From: JAJZRJ01 sp040757055
Lineage (GTDB): Bacteria; Desulfobacterota; Desulfobulbia; Desulfobulbales; Desulfurivibrionaceae
Reading direction: 5' to 3'
NCBI GenBank assembly: GCA_040757055.1
Contig: JBFLXY010000006.1
Span: 62,001-126,000 of the forward strand
Length of the DNA stretch: 64,000 nucleotides
The translations under genes and the position numbers were made by a program. The first letter of the stretch is position 1, and every line of letters begins with the position of its first letter. This document shows positions 38,034 to 46,699 of this stretch, in pieces. Under the pieces are notes generated by a model. The model was not told the origin of the DNA and searched no databases. It worked only from the letters and a program-made list of their open reading frames with translations.

Positions 38034-39689
38034 ATGAAACCATCCAATCAGGCTCACCGGACCAAGTTCATTTTCGTCACCGGCGGCGTTCTCTCCTCCC
38101 TGGGCAAGGGACTTGCCGCCGCCTCCATCGGGGCGCTTCTTGAAAGCCGCGGGCTCACCATCACCTTCCAGAAGCTCGACCCGTACATCAACGTCGATCC
38201 CGGCACCATGAACCCCTTCCAGCACGGCGAGGTGTTCGTGACCGACGACGGGGCGGAGACCGATCTCGATCTCGGCCACTACGAGCGCTACACCTCGGCG
38301 GTGCTGAGCCAGAAGAACAACTACACCTCGGGCCGCATCTACTACTCGGTCATCACCAGGGAGCGGCGCGGCGAGTACCTGGGCGGCACCGTGCAGGTGA
38401 TCCCGCACGTCACCGACGAGATCAAGAAGGCGGTGCGCCAGCTCGAAGGCGACGTGGACGTGGCCATCATCGAGATCGGCGGCACCATCGGCGACATCGA
38501 GAGCCTGCCCTTCCTGGAGGCGATCCGCCAGCTGCGCACCGACCTCGGCCGGGAAAACACCCTCTATCTCCACGTCACCCTGGTGCCCTACATCAAGACC
38601 GCCGGCGAGGTGAAGACCAAGCCGACCCAGCACAGCGTCAAAGAGCTGCGTGCCATCGGCATCCAGCCCGATATCCTGCTCTGCCGCACCGAGGCAAAGC
38701 TTTCCGACGACCTCAAGGGCAAGATCGCCCTTTTCTGCAACGTGGACAAGGACGCGGTCATCACGGCCCGCGACGTGGAGAACATCTACGAGGTGCCGCT
38801 CTGTTTCCACGACGAGGGGCTCGACGACAAGCTCCTGCAGATGCTCAACATCTGGACCGGCTCGCCGCGCCTGGAGCCGTGGCAGGAGCTGGTGGAGAAG
38901 ATCAAGCACCCCTCCCGCCGCGTGCTCATCGGCATTATCGGCAAGTATGTCGAGTTGAAGGAGTCCTACAAGAGCCTGCACGAGGCCCTGGTCCACGGCG
39001 GCGTGGCCAACGACGCCAAGGTGGAGCTGCGCTATGTGAGCGCCGAGGATATCGAGGCCCAGGGCGCGGCCCCCTTGCTCAAGGACTGCCACGGCATCCT
39101 TGTGCCCGGCGGCTTCGGCAACCGCGGCGTGGCCGGCAAGATCGCGGCCATCACCTATGCCCGCGAGAACAAGGTGCCCTTCTTCGGCATCTGCCTTGGC
39201 ATGCAGCTCGCCACCATCGAGTTCGCCCGCAACATCGCCGGGCTCGAAGGGGCCAACAGCACCGAGTTCGACCAGCTCGCCCCCCATCCGGTGATCTACT
39301 TCATCAAGGAGTGGTACGACTACCGCACCGGCCAGGTGCAGATCCGCGACGAGCATTCCGGCATGGGCGGCACCCTGCGCCTGGGCGCCTACCCCTGCCA
39401 GCTCAAGAACGGCACCTTTGCCCACGCGGCCTACCAGGAAGGCGAGATCTTCGAGCGCCACCGCCACCGCTACGAGTTCAACAACACGTATCGGGCGCAG
39501 TTGGAGGAGAAGGGGCTCATCATCAGCGGCACCTCGCCGGACGACAAACTGGTGGAGATCGTCGAGCTCGCCGATCACCCGTGGTTCCTGGGCTGCCAGT
39601 TCCACCCCGAATTCAAGTCGCGCCCCATGAAGCCGCACCCCCTGTTCCGCGACTTCATCAAGGCGGCGCTCGCCAACGCCGAGAGATAA
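38034..39689 (+). CDS. pyrG: CTP synthase
   Basis: This enzyme makes CTP from UTP using glutamine. It has 551 residues. The N-terminal synthetase domain begins KFIFVTGGVLSSLGKGLAAASIGALLE. The C-terminal glutamine amidotransferase has the nucleophile in FFGICLGMQ and the HPEF end. The ATG at 38034 gives the family N-terminus; an in-frame TTG lies 9 nt upstream. It heads pyrG-kdsA-kdsC-lptC and supplies the CTP that activates KDO. Confidence 0.97.
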   Translation: MKPSNQAHRTKFIFVTGGVLSSLGKGLAAASIGALLESRGLTITFQKLDPYINVDPGTMNPFQHGEVFVTDDGAETDLDLGHYERYTSAVLSQKNNYTSGRIYYSVITRERRGEYLGGTVQVIPHVTDEIKKAVRQLEGDVDVAIIEIGGTIGDIESLPFLEAIRQLRTDLGRENTLYLHVTLVPYIKTAGEVKTKPTQHSVKELRAIGIQPDILLCRTEAKLSDDLKGKIALFCNVDKDAVITARDVENIYEVPLCFHDEGLDDKLLQMLNIWTGSPRLEPWQELVEKIKHPSRRVLIGIIGKYVELKESYKSLHEALVHGGVANDAKVELRYVSAEDIEAQGAAPLLKDCHGILVPGGFGNRGVAGKIAAITYARENKVPFFGICLGMQLATIEFARNIAGLEGANSTEFDQLAPHPVIYFIKEWYDYRTGQVQIRDEHSGMGGTLRLGAYPCQLKNGTFAHAAYQEGEIFERHRHRYEFNNTYRAQLEEKGLIISGTSPDDKLVEIVELADHPWFLGCQFHPEFKSRPMKPHPLFRDFIKAALANAER

Positions 39690-39711
39690 CTCCCCGGCCG
39701 GAGGGAACCCC

Positions 39712-40554
39712 GTGGCCACTGTTGCCATTCCAGATCATTTCGAGGTCGGTGCCAACCGGCCTTTTTTATTCATCGGCGGGCCGTGCGTCCTCGAATCCCG
39801 GACGCTGGCCGAGGAGGTGGCGGGAAAGCTTGTCGAGGTCGCCAACCGGCTCGGCATCTCCTATGTCTTCAAGGCCTCCTTCGACAAGGCCAACCGCACC
39901 TCGCTCGACTCCTACCGCGGGCCGGGGTTGACGGAAGGGCTCAAGATACTGGCCGCAATCAAGGAGAAATTCGGCGTGCCGGTGACCTCGGACGTCCACG
40001 AGGTGGCCCAGGTGGCCCCCTGTGCCGAGGTGCTCGACATCCTCCAGATTCCCGCCTTTCTCTGCCGCCAGACCGATTTGCTGGTGGCGGCCGCCAAGAG
40101 CGGCAGGCCGGTGAGCCTCAAGAAGGGGCAGTTCGTCTCGCCGTGGGATATGGAGCACGCGGTGGGCAAGGTGCGGGCCGCTGGCGGTGGTGGGCGGCTC
40201 ATGCTCATCGAGCGCGGCGCCACCTTTGGCTACAACAATCTGGTGGTGGACATGCGCTCCTTCCCGGTGCTGCGGGGCATGGGCTGCCCGGTGCTCTTCG
40301 ACGCCACCCACAGCGTGCAGCTGCCCGGTGGCGCCGGCGGCAGTTCCGCCGGCCAGCGGGAGTTCATCCCGCCCCTGGCGCGGGCCGCGGTGGCCGCCGG
40401 GATCGACGGCATCTTCATGGAGGTGCATCCCCATCCGGCCAAGGCGCTCTGCGATGGCCCCAACTCCATGCCGCTCGACGATGTGGAGGCGCTGCTGCGC
40501 CAGCTGCTCGCCATTCACCGCACCGTGAGCCCCTTCCTGACCCCGGAGGACTGA
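39712..40554 (+). CDS. kdsA: 3-deoxy-8-phosphooctulonate (KDO-8-P) synthase
   Basis: KdsA condenses arabinose-5-phosphate and PEP to KDO-8-phosphate for the LPS inner core. It has 280 residues with a GTG start behind GGAGGG. The FIGGPCVLES, FKASFDKANRTS, FGYNNLVVDMRSFP and DATHSVQLPGG motifs are diagnostic. It lies 22 nt after pyrG and 1 nt before kdsC. Confidence 0.97.
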   Translation: MATVAIPDHFEVGANRPFLFIGGPCVLESRTLAEEVAGKLVEVANRLGISYVFKASFDKANRTSLDSYRGPGLTEGLKILAAIKEKFGVPVTSDVHEVAQVAPCAEVLDILQIPAFLCRQTDLLVAAAKSGRPVSLKKGQFVSPWDMEHAVGKVRAAGGGGRLMLIERGATFGYNNLVVDMRSFPVLRGMGCPVLFDATHSVQLPGGAGGSSAGQREFIPPLARAAVAAGIDGIFMEVHPHPAKALCDGPNSMPLDDVEALLRQLLAIHRTVSPFLTPED

Positions 40555-40555
40555 G

Positions 40556-41197
40556 ATGACCGATGCAGGCTGCCCCATCGGCCCTGGCGGCTATCCCTCG
40601 GACTGCGACGTCACCCAGGGGCTTTTGGCCCGTTCCCGTGAGCGGGATCAGGTTGCGGCCCGCGGCCCGGCGTGGCAGAACGCCCTTGCCAAGGCAACCG
40701 GCATCAAGCTGCTGCTCCTCGACGTGGACGGCGTGCTCACCGACTCCACCATCGTCTACACCCATTCCGGCACCGAGATGAAGGGCTTCAGCACCAAGGA
40801 CGGCTTCGGCATCCGCATCCTGCAGGAGAGCGGGGTGGCGGTGGGGGTGATTACTGCCCGCAGCTCCGAGGCAGTGCAACGCCGGGCCGAAGACCTGAAG
40901 CTGGCCCATGTCTACCAGGGCATCCGCAACAAGATGGAGGTTTTTGAAGAGATCCTGGCCAAGGAACAGTTGACCCCGGCCCAGGTCGCCTACATGGGCG
41001 ACGACTGGCTCGATCTGCCGCTCCTTATCCGGGTGGGCTTTGCAGCCGCCCCGGCGGACGCGGTGGCCGAGGTGCGGGAGGCCGCCCATTACGTGGCCAC
41101 TGTGCCCGGCGGCCGCGGCGCGGTGCGCGAGGTATGCATGCTCCTCATCGCGGCCCAGGGCAAGGAGCGTGCCCTGCTGGAGAAATACCGGAGATGA
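40556..41197 (+). CDS. kdsC: KDO-8-P phosphatase, HAD family, with N-terminal extension
   Basis: KdsC dephosphorylates KDO-8-P to KDO. It has 213 residues. The HAD motif is LLLLDVDGVLTDS, with D56 and D58, followed by the TKDGFGIRIL segment and GDDWLDLPLL near the end. About 45 residues precede the HAD fold, which normally starts within the first 10-20; this extension includes three cysteines and is of unknown role. The ATG is 1 nt after the kdsA stop, and the stop overlaps lptC. Confidence 0.93.
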   Translation: MTDAGCPIGPGGYPSDCDVTQGLLARSRERDQVAARGPAWQNALAKATGIKLLLLDVDGVLTDSTIVYTHSGTEMKGFSTKDGFGIRILQESGVAVGVITARSSEAVQRRAEDLKLAHVYQGIRNKMEVFEEILAKEQLTPAQVAYMGDDWLDLPLLIRVGFAAAPADAVAEVREAAHYVATVPGGRGAVREVCMLLIAAQGKERALLEKYRR

Positions 41198-41757
41198 TGA
41201 CCGGCAGCCGCAACCTTCTCTGGATCATCCCCCTGGCCCTGGTCCTGGGCTGGCCCCTCTATGGTCCGCCCCTTTCCCGCTTTCTGGCGCCGCGAGGCGA
41301 TTTCGGCCAGGCGGGCCAGGTGGGCGAGGCGACCAAGCGCTTTGTCATGGAGGATGTCTTCTACATCCAGGAGAAGGGCGGCAAGGCGGACTGGCACATC
41401 CGCACCAGCCGTCTGGCCACGGATCGCGCCAACAGCGACCTCATGGAGATGGCCGCGGTCAAGGGCACCTTTTTCCGCGACAACGTCGAGAACATGCAGG
41501 TCACCTCCTCTTCCGGCCTCTACGACAGCAAGAACGAGGTGCTGAATCTGCGCGGCAGCGTGGACCTGCTCACTGCCGACGGCTACACCATCCGTTCCGA
41601 GCAGTTGGCCTACCACGAACAAGACAAGATGATCACCAGCCGGTCGCCGATCCGCATGACCGGCAAGACCCTGGACATCCGCGGCAACGGCCTGGACTAC
41701 AACATGGCGACCAAGGGCTACAAAGTAGCGGGCCGGGTGCAGGTCACCAGCTGGTAA
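41194..41757 (+). CDS. lptC: LPS export ABC transporter periplasmic protein LptC
   Basis: LptC passes LPS from LptBFG to LptA. It has 187 residues: one N-terminal TM helix (LLWIIPLALVLGWPLYG), then a periplasmic beta-jellyroll seen as alternating strands around VKGTFFRDNVENMQVTSSSGLYDSKNEVLNLRGSV. The ATG overlaps the kdsC stop. lptA and lptB, usual next genes, are not here; pyrF follows. Confidence 0.88.
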   Translation: MMTGSRNLLWIIPLALVLGWPLYGPPLSRFLAPRGDFGQAGQVGEATKRFVMEDVFYIQEKGGKADWHIRTSRLATDRANSDLMEMAAVKGTFFRDNVENMQVTSSSGLYDSKNEVLNLRGSVDLLTADGYTIRSEQLAYHEQDKMITSRSPIRMTGKTLDIRGNGLDYNMATKGYKVAGRVQVTSW

Positions 41758-41764
41758 TGGAATT

Positions 41765-42472
41765 ATGAAGAATATCCCCCTGAAAGATCGCATCATCCTG
41801 GCCCTGGACGTGGAAACCCCGGACAAGGCCAAGGAACTGGTTCTGCGCACCGAGTCGCACCTGGGCTTCTACAAGGTGGGGCTCGAACTTTTCATGGCCG
41901 GCTGGTTTACGACCGTGGATTGGCTGGTGGAGCGCGGCCACAAGGTGATGCTCGACCTCAAGTTCTTCGACATTCCCGAGACGGTGAAGCGGGCCGTGGC
42001 GCGGCTTGGTGACCACCACATCACCTTTGCCACCATCCACGGCAACGATGCCATCATCAAGGCGGCCTTGGAGGCGCGCGGCGATCTGAAGCTCCTGGCC
42101 GTCACCGTGCTCACCAGCTTCGGCGAGGAGGATCTCCGCGCCATGGGCATGACCCAGAGTATCGAAGACCTGGTCTATTTCCGGGCCAGGCGCGCCCTGG
42201 AGCTGGGCTGCGACGGCGTGGTCTGCTCCGGCCTCGAAGCGGGCCGCCTGCGTGATGGCCTGGGTGAGAAGCTCATGCTGGTTACCCCCGGCATCCGGCC
42301 CGGCGCTAACGTGATGGACAATGCCGACGACCAGACCCGGATCATGACCGCCGGCCGTGCCTTGGCCGCCGGTGCCGACCACGTGGTGGTGGGCCGGCCC
42401 ATCGCCAAGGCCGCCGACCCCATCGCGGTGATCGAGGCGATGCAGCAGGAGATGGCCGCCTCCGGACATTAA
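41765..42472 (+). CDS. pyrF: Orotidine 5'-phosphate decarboxylase
   Basis: PyrF makes UMP from OMP. It has 235 residues and a TIM barrel. It shows IILALDVETPDKAKEL, the catalytic DLKFFDIPETVK (Asp-Lys-Asp set) and VTPGIRP near the end, then VVVGRPIAKAADP. It lies 7 nt after lptC. Confidence 0.97.
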   Translation: MKNIPLKDRIILALDVETPDKAKELVLRTESHLGFYKVGLELFMAGWFTTVDWLVERGHKVMLDLKFFDIPETVKRAVARLGDHHITFATIHGNDAIIKAALEARGDLKLLAVTVLTSFGEEDLRAMGMTQSIEDLVYFRARRALELGCDGVVCSGLEAGRLRDGLGEKLMLVTPGIRPGANVMDNADDQTRIMTAGRALAAGADHVVVGRPIAKAADPIAVIEAMQQEMAASGH

Positions 42473-42483
42473 GCATCATCCCT

Positions 42484-42514
42484 CTCCCGGCTTTGCCCTT
42501 GCCAAGGGCGCGGG
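42484..42514 (+). repeat. GC hairpin between pyrF and the ABC-F gene
   Basis: GCCCTT-gcc-AAGGGC (42495-42509) is flanked by CCCG and CGGG, which can extend the stem. No T-run follows, so it is at best a weak terminator or pause site. Confidence 0.35.
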
Positions 42515-42534
42515 AACGGTTTACAACCCCTGCC

Positions 42535-44433
42535 ATGCCACTCCTTTCCCTGCAAGACATCACCCTGAGCTTCGGCGGCCTGCCGGTGCTCCACGGCGTT
42601 GATCTCCAGATCGACCCTGGCGAACGGGTCTGTCTGGTGGGCCGCAACGGCGAGGGCAAATCCACCTTGATGAAGTTGATCAGCGGCGAGCTAACTCCGG
42701 ACAGCGGCACCGTGATCCGCCAGCAGGGGCTCAAGCTGGCGCGCTTGAGCCAGGAGGTGCCGGCGGAGATTTCCGGCACCATCTACGAGGTGATTGCCGC
42801 GGGCTTAGGCGAGTTGCAGGAGTTGCTCATCCGCCATCACGCCGTGGCGCACCAGCTTGCAGAGAGCCACGACGAAACCCTGCTGGTGGAACTCGACACC
42901 CTCCAACACCGCTTGGATGCCGCCCACGGCTGGCAGGCGCAGCAACGGGTGGAGAGCATCGTCTCGCGCCTCATGCTCGATGCCGACCTTGATTTCGCCA
43001 CCCTCTCCGGCGGCATGAAGCGCCGGGTGCTGCTGGGCCGCGCCCTGGTCAGCGAGCCCGATCTGCTGCTCCTCGACGAGCCCACCAACCATCTCGACAT
43101 CGCGGCCATCACCTGGCTCGAAGAGTTCCTGCTGACCGCCCGTTGCGCCCTGCTCTTTGTCACCCACGACCGCATGCTGCTCCAGAAACTTGCCACCCGC
43201 ATCGTCAACCTCGACCGGGGCCGGCTCACCAGTTGGCCCGGCGATTACGCCAACTACCTGCGCCGCCGCGAGGAGGAACTTGCTGCCGAGGAGAGCCAGC
43301 AGAAGAAGTTCGACAAGAAGCTCGCCGAGGAGGAGGTGTGGATTCGCCAGGGCATCAAGGCGCGACGCACCAGAAACGAGGGGAGGGTGCGGGCCCTGAA
43401 GGCTCTGCGTGAGGAGCGGCGCCAGCGGCGGGAGCGCACTGGCACCGCCCGCATCCAGGTCCAGGGGGCAGAGTCCTCCGGCAAGCTGGTGGTGGAAGTC
43501 AAGGGCGCCTCCTGCGGCTACGGCGACAAGACCATCATCCGCGACCTTTCCACCACCATCCTGCGCGGCGACAAGGTGGGCATCATCGGGCCCAATGGCT
43601 CGGGCAAGACCACGCTGCTGCGTCTGCTCCTCGGGGAGCTAGCCCCGCAACAGGGAGCGGTGCGGCTCGGCACCAACCTGGCAGTCGCCTATTTCGACCA
43701 GCAGCGGGCGGTGATCGACGAGGAAAAGTCGGTGCTCGACAATGTGGGCGAGGGCAACGACACCGTGGTGATCAACGGCCGGCCCCGCCACATCATCGGC
43801 TATCTGCAGGATTTCCTCTTCACCCCGGAGCGTGCCCGCACCCCGGCCAAGGTCCTCTCAGGTGGCGAGCGCAACCGGTTATTGCTGGCGAAACTCCTGG
43901 CCAAGCCGGCCAACGTGCTGGTGATGGACGAACCCACCAACGACCTCGATGCCGAGACCCTGGAACTCCTGGAGGAATTGCTCTTCGACTTCTCCGGCAC
44001 CCTGCTTCTCGTCAGCCACGACCGCGCCTTCTTGAACAACGTGGTCACTTCCACCCTGGTCTTCGAGGAGAATGGCCGGGTGCAGGAGTATGCCGGCGGC
44101 TACGACGACTGGCTTGTCCAGCGGCCGCAGCCCAAGGTGGTGGAATCCACTTCCGCCGCGCCTAAGGCGGAGAAGAAAAAGGAAAAGCCGGTTGGCCTGC
44201 GCAAGTTGACTTTCAAAGAGGCGCGGGAACTGGAAGAATTACCAGGGAAGATTGAGGCCCTGGAGGCGGAGCAGGCGCAGCTCTATGCCGATATGGCCGA
44301 GCCGACCTTTTATCAGCAGGAGAGCGGGGTAATCAGCAAGGCCAAGGAACGGGTGGCAACGCTGGAGCAGAAGCTGGCCGCGGCCTATGCGAGATGGGAA
44401 GAGTTGGAGGCGATTCAGGACGCCAGCACGTGA
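42535..44433 (+). CDS. ABC-F family ATPase, Uup-like
   Basis: This is a soluble tandem ABC ATPase of the ABC-F type, which acts on the ribosome rather than in transport. It has 632 residues. The first Walker A is GRNGEGKST near 36-44 and the second GPNGSGKTT near 352; signature motifs are LSGGMKRR and LSGGERNR. The linker is highly charged (the P-site tRNA interaction motif region). The C-terminal 70 residues form a coiled coil, as in Uup. The ATG at 42535 gives the family N-terminus. Its stop abuts the antitoxin stop on the other strand with no gap. Confidence 0.9.
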   Translation: MPLLSLQDITLSFGGLPVLHGVDLQIDPGERVCLVGRNGEGKSTLMKLISGELTPDSGTVIRQQGLKLARLSQEVPAEISGTIYEVIAAGLGELQELLIRHHAVAHQLAESHDETLLVELDTLQHRLDAAHGWQAQQRVESIVSRLMLDADLDFATLSGGMKRRVLLGRALVSEPDLLLLDEPTNHLDIAAITWLEEFLLTARCALLFVTHDRMLLQKLATRIVNLDRGRLTSWPGDYANYLRRREEELAAEESQQKKFDKKLAEEEVWIRQGIKARRTRNEGRVRALKALREERRQRRERTGTARIQVQGAESSGKLVVEVKGASCGYGDKTIIRDLSTTILRGDKVGIIGPNGSGKTTLLRLLLGELAPQQGAVRLGTNLAVAYFDQQRAVIDEEKSVLDNVGEGNDTVVINGRPRHIIGYLQDFLFTPERARTPAKVLSGGERNRLLLAKLLAKPANVLVMDEPTNDLDAETLELLEELLFDFSGTLLLVSHDRAFLNNVVTSTLVFEENGRVQEYAGGYDDWLVQRPQPKVVESTSAAPKAEKKKEKPVGLRKLTFKEARELEELPGKIEALEAEQAQLYADMAEPTFYQQESGVISKAKERVATLEQKLAAAYARWEELEAIQDAST

Positions 44434-44694
44434 TTATGCCGCCGACTCAAGTGAGGTATCCCAGCCGGGGAAAAGCAGTACCGCCGGATGGCATTTGAGG
44501 GCGCGGGCCAGCACCTTTGCCCGCTCCACGCCAAGGTTTACCCGGCCATTCTCGATGGCCGAGAGAGTGGATTGGGGTATGCCGGTCAACTCCGACAATT
44601 GGTTCTGGCTCAGTTCCTGAAGTTCGCGAATGATGCGCACCGACTCACCGACCGAGACCTCAACCCGTTTCTTTGCACTCCGGAACTCTTTCAT
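44434..44694 (-). CDS. XRE/HigA-type HTH antitoxin
   Basis: This 86-residue DNA-binding protein has a Cro/CI-type helix-turn-helix (LSQNQLSELTGIPQSTLSAIENGR), and probably neutralises the toxin encoded just upstream and represses the pair. The ATG at 44694 has GGAGG eight nt upstream, inside the toxin's coding end, and lies 1 nt after the toxin stop. The toxin-first order is typical of HigBA-like modules. Confidence 0.85.
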   Translation of the reverse strand: MKEFRSAKKRVEVSVGESVRIIRELQELSQNQLSELTGIPQSTLSAIENGRVNLGVERAKVLARALKCHPAVLLFPGWDTSLESAA

Positions 44695-44695
44695 G

Positions 44696-44980
44696 TCAGC
44701 GCCTCCGATAGTCATGCGGGGTGACGTGCACCACCTGAACCAATAACGCATCCGCAACGACGCGGTAGATGACCCGCCACTGCAAACCTAATCGTGAAGA
44801 ACGGTGGCCTTTCCATTCGCCTGCCAGCGCTTCGTCGTGAAAGCCCTTGATGGCACGCAAGCCTGCCGGGCCTGAAATCATGGCGATGTCTTTCCATTTC
44901 TCGTAGCGTTTCAAAATCTCCAGCGGCACAGACCCGGAAAGTTGCTTGTCGACACGACGATGCTCCTCAATGCGCCACAT
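44696..44980 (-). CDS. RelE/HigB-family toxin
   Basis: This 94-residue protein has the RelE/ParE-type fold signature: a basic RSSRLGLQWRVIYRVVADALLVQVVHVTPHDYRRR end, with the core IKGFHDEALAGEWKGHRSSRLG. RelE relatives cut mRNA on the ribosome; ParE relatives target gyrase. Sequence alone does not settle which, although the arginines and the HDYR end favour an mRNA interferase. It is paired with the antitoxin gene. Confidence 0.82.
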   Translation of the reverse strand: MWRIEEHRRVDKQLSGSVPLEILKRYEKWKDIAMISGPAGLRAIKGFHDEALAGEWKGHRSSRLGLQWRVIYRVVADALLVQVVHVTPHDYRRR

Positions 44981-44985
44981 GTCTT

Positions 44986-45015
44986 ATTGTGACTATACTA
45001 TTAAGGGTATGTCAA
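44986..45015 (-). promoter_or_regulatory. Toxin-antitoxin promoter with candidate operator
   Basis: On the reverse strand TTGACA (45010-45015) is 18 bp from CACAAT (44986-44991). An imperfect palindrome, ATACTATTAAGGGTAT (44995-45010, six of eight paired), lies in the spacer where an autorepressor could bind. The region is much richer in A and T than the flanks. Confidence 0.5.
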
Positions 45016-45027
45016 GAGAGAATTTTG

Positions 45028-45498
45028 TTAGCCGGCCAACACCGGAAACAGCCGGATCGCCAGGTGCATGGTGGCCAGGGTATAGAGGCCGGCCAGGACA
45101 TCGTCGAGCATGATGCCGACGCCGCCGTGGCAGCGCTGATCGATGAGGCGGATGGGATAGGGTTTCACAATGTCGAAGAAGCGGAAGACGAAGAAGGCGA
45201 GGCCCCAGGCCGGCAGTGTCATGGGCACGGCAATGAGGCCGATGAGCATGCCCACCACCTCGTCGATCACCACCAGGCCGGGATCGGCGCGGTCCAAGAT
45301 TTTTTCCGCCGAGCCTGCCGCGCCCACGCCGAGCCAGAAGAGGCCGGTCAGCACCAGGGCATAGGGCAGGGGCGCCAGATCGAGGTACACCAGCAGGAAC
45401 TGGATGGGGAAGGCGAGGAGCGTGCCCCATGTGCCGGGCGCAATGGGCAGGTAGCCCAGGCCCAGGCCGCTGGCAATGGCCATCAGCACTTTATCCAT
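45028..45498 (-). CDS. pgpA: Phosphatidylglycerophosphatase A
   Basis: PgpA dephosphorylates phosphatidylglycerophosphate in the inner membrane. It has 156 residues with GLGYLPIAPGTWGTLLAFP near the start, VIDEVVGMLIGL in the middle and FFDIVKPYPIRLIDQR, plus the GIMLDDVLAG motif. The ATG at 45498 overlaps the larC end by 8 nt; longer starts read deeper into larC. It is the last gene of the galU-to-pgpA run. Confidence 0.92.
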   Translation of the reverse strand: MDKVLMAIASGLGLGYLPIAPGTWGTLLAFPIQFLLVYLDLAPLPYALVLTGLFWLGVGAAGSAEKILDRADPGLVVIDEVVGMLIGLIAVPMTLPAWGLAFFVFRFFDIVKPYPIRLIDQRCHGGVGIMLDDVLAGLYTLATMHLAIRLFPVLAG

Positions 45499-46699
45499 GC
45501 GGGTGTTCCTTGCCGGGCATGAAGGCATTAGCGGCCAGGCCGCTGATGTGGGCGTAGATCTGTTTGAGTGGCACGCCATGCTGCATCGCAGCCGCGCGGC
45601 AGGATTCGTATTCCGGATAGAGCACCACCCCGGCCGGGGTCTCCACTTGTTTGACCCCGATCTCCCCCCACGGCGTCTGCACCGTCCCGAGCCGGCGCGG
45701 CAGGGTGAGCCGTTGCGCGGTGTGGAAACGCAGGCCGATGGCCGTGGTCTCGCTCAAAATGCACTGCTTGATGCTCAGCGCGTGGGCTGGGTCGGCAAGC
45801 ACGGTGAGCAAAAAGCCGGGCCGGCCTTTCTTCATCTGGATCGGCGCCAGGGCCACGTCCAGGGCCTTGATGTCAAAGAGCCGCTCGCAGAGATAGGGGA
45901 ACCCCTCGGGCGACCAGTCGTCGAGATGGGTTTCGATCACCTCCACGATCTGCGCCTCCGCCACATCGAGGTTCTGGCCCAGGACCAGGCGGAGCAGGTT
46001 GGGCTGGCCATTCAATAGTTGCTGGGTGCCGCTGCCGTAGCCCACGGCCTGAATGGTCATCAGGGGCATGGGGCCGAACTCCCGGCAGAGGACCTTGACA
46101 ATGGCCGCGCCGGTCGGGGTCACCAGCTCCTGTTCCAGTTCCACTCCGTAGCAGGGAATCCCGCGGGCCAGTTCCATGACCGCTGGGCCGGGCAGCGGCA
46201 ATTTGCCGTGGGCACACTCCACCCAGCCGCGTGCCATGGGCAGCGGCGCACAGGCGAGTTGCGTGATCCCGAGATATTCCAGGCCAATGGCAGTCCCCAC
46301 GATATCGACGATGGAGTCCGCGGCCCCCACCTCGTGGAAGTGGACCTCTTCCGGCGTCAGGCCATGCACCTTGCCTTCCGCCTCGGCCAGCGCCGCAAAG
46401 ACCGCCAGCGCCTTTTCCTTCACGCCAGCCGCCAAGGCGCTTCCCTCGATCATGGCCCGAATCTGCGGCCAGGTGCGGTGGGGCTGCTGTTCCGACACCT
46501 CGACCACCACCTGCTTCGCCCGAAGGGCGCCCTTTTTCCGCTCCTTCACCCGCAGTTCGTAGCCATTGAGCGGCAGCAGGCGAAGCTGTTCGGTGAGCAC
46601 CTCGGCTGGCAGGCCGGCGTCGATGAGCGCGCCGAGCACCATGTCTCCCGCAATGCCGGAGAAGCAGTCGAAATAGGCAATGGTCGGTGTGCTACTCAT
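45491..46699 (-). CDS. larC: Nickel pincer cofactor biosynthesis protein LarC
   Basis: LarC (former DUF111) inserts nickel into the NPN cofactor using CTP. It has 402 residues; FDCFSGIAGDMVLGALIDAG at the start, EVHFHEVGAADSIVDIVG in the middle and ETHLDDWSPE are family signatures. It overlaps the TVP38 gene and pgpA by 8 nt on each side. larB and larE, which make the cofactor precursor, are not in the window; LarC is also found alone in many genomes. Confidence 0.9.
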   Translation of the reverse strand: MSSTPTIAYFDCFSGIAGDMVLGALIDAGLPAEVLTEQLRLLPLNGYELRVKERKKGALRAKQVVVEVSEQQPHRTWPQIRAMIEGSALAAGVKEKALAVFAALAEAEGKVHGLTPEEVHFHEVGAADSIVDIVGTAIGLEYLGITQLACAPLPMARGWVECAHGKLPLPGPAVMELARGIPCYGVELEQELVTPTGAAIVKVLCREFGPMPLMTIQAVGYGSGTQQLLNGQPNLLRLVLGQNLDVAEAQIVEVIETHLDDWSPEGFPYLCERLFDIKALDVALAPIQMKKGRPGFLLTVLADPAHALSIKQCILSETTAIGLRFHTAQRLTLPRRLGTVQTPWGEIGVKQVETPAGVVLYPEYESCRAAAMQHGVPLKQIYAHISGLAANAFMPGKEHPHG

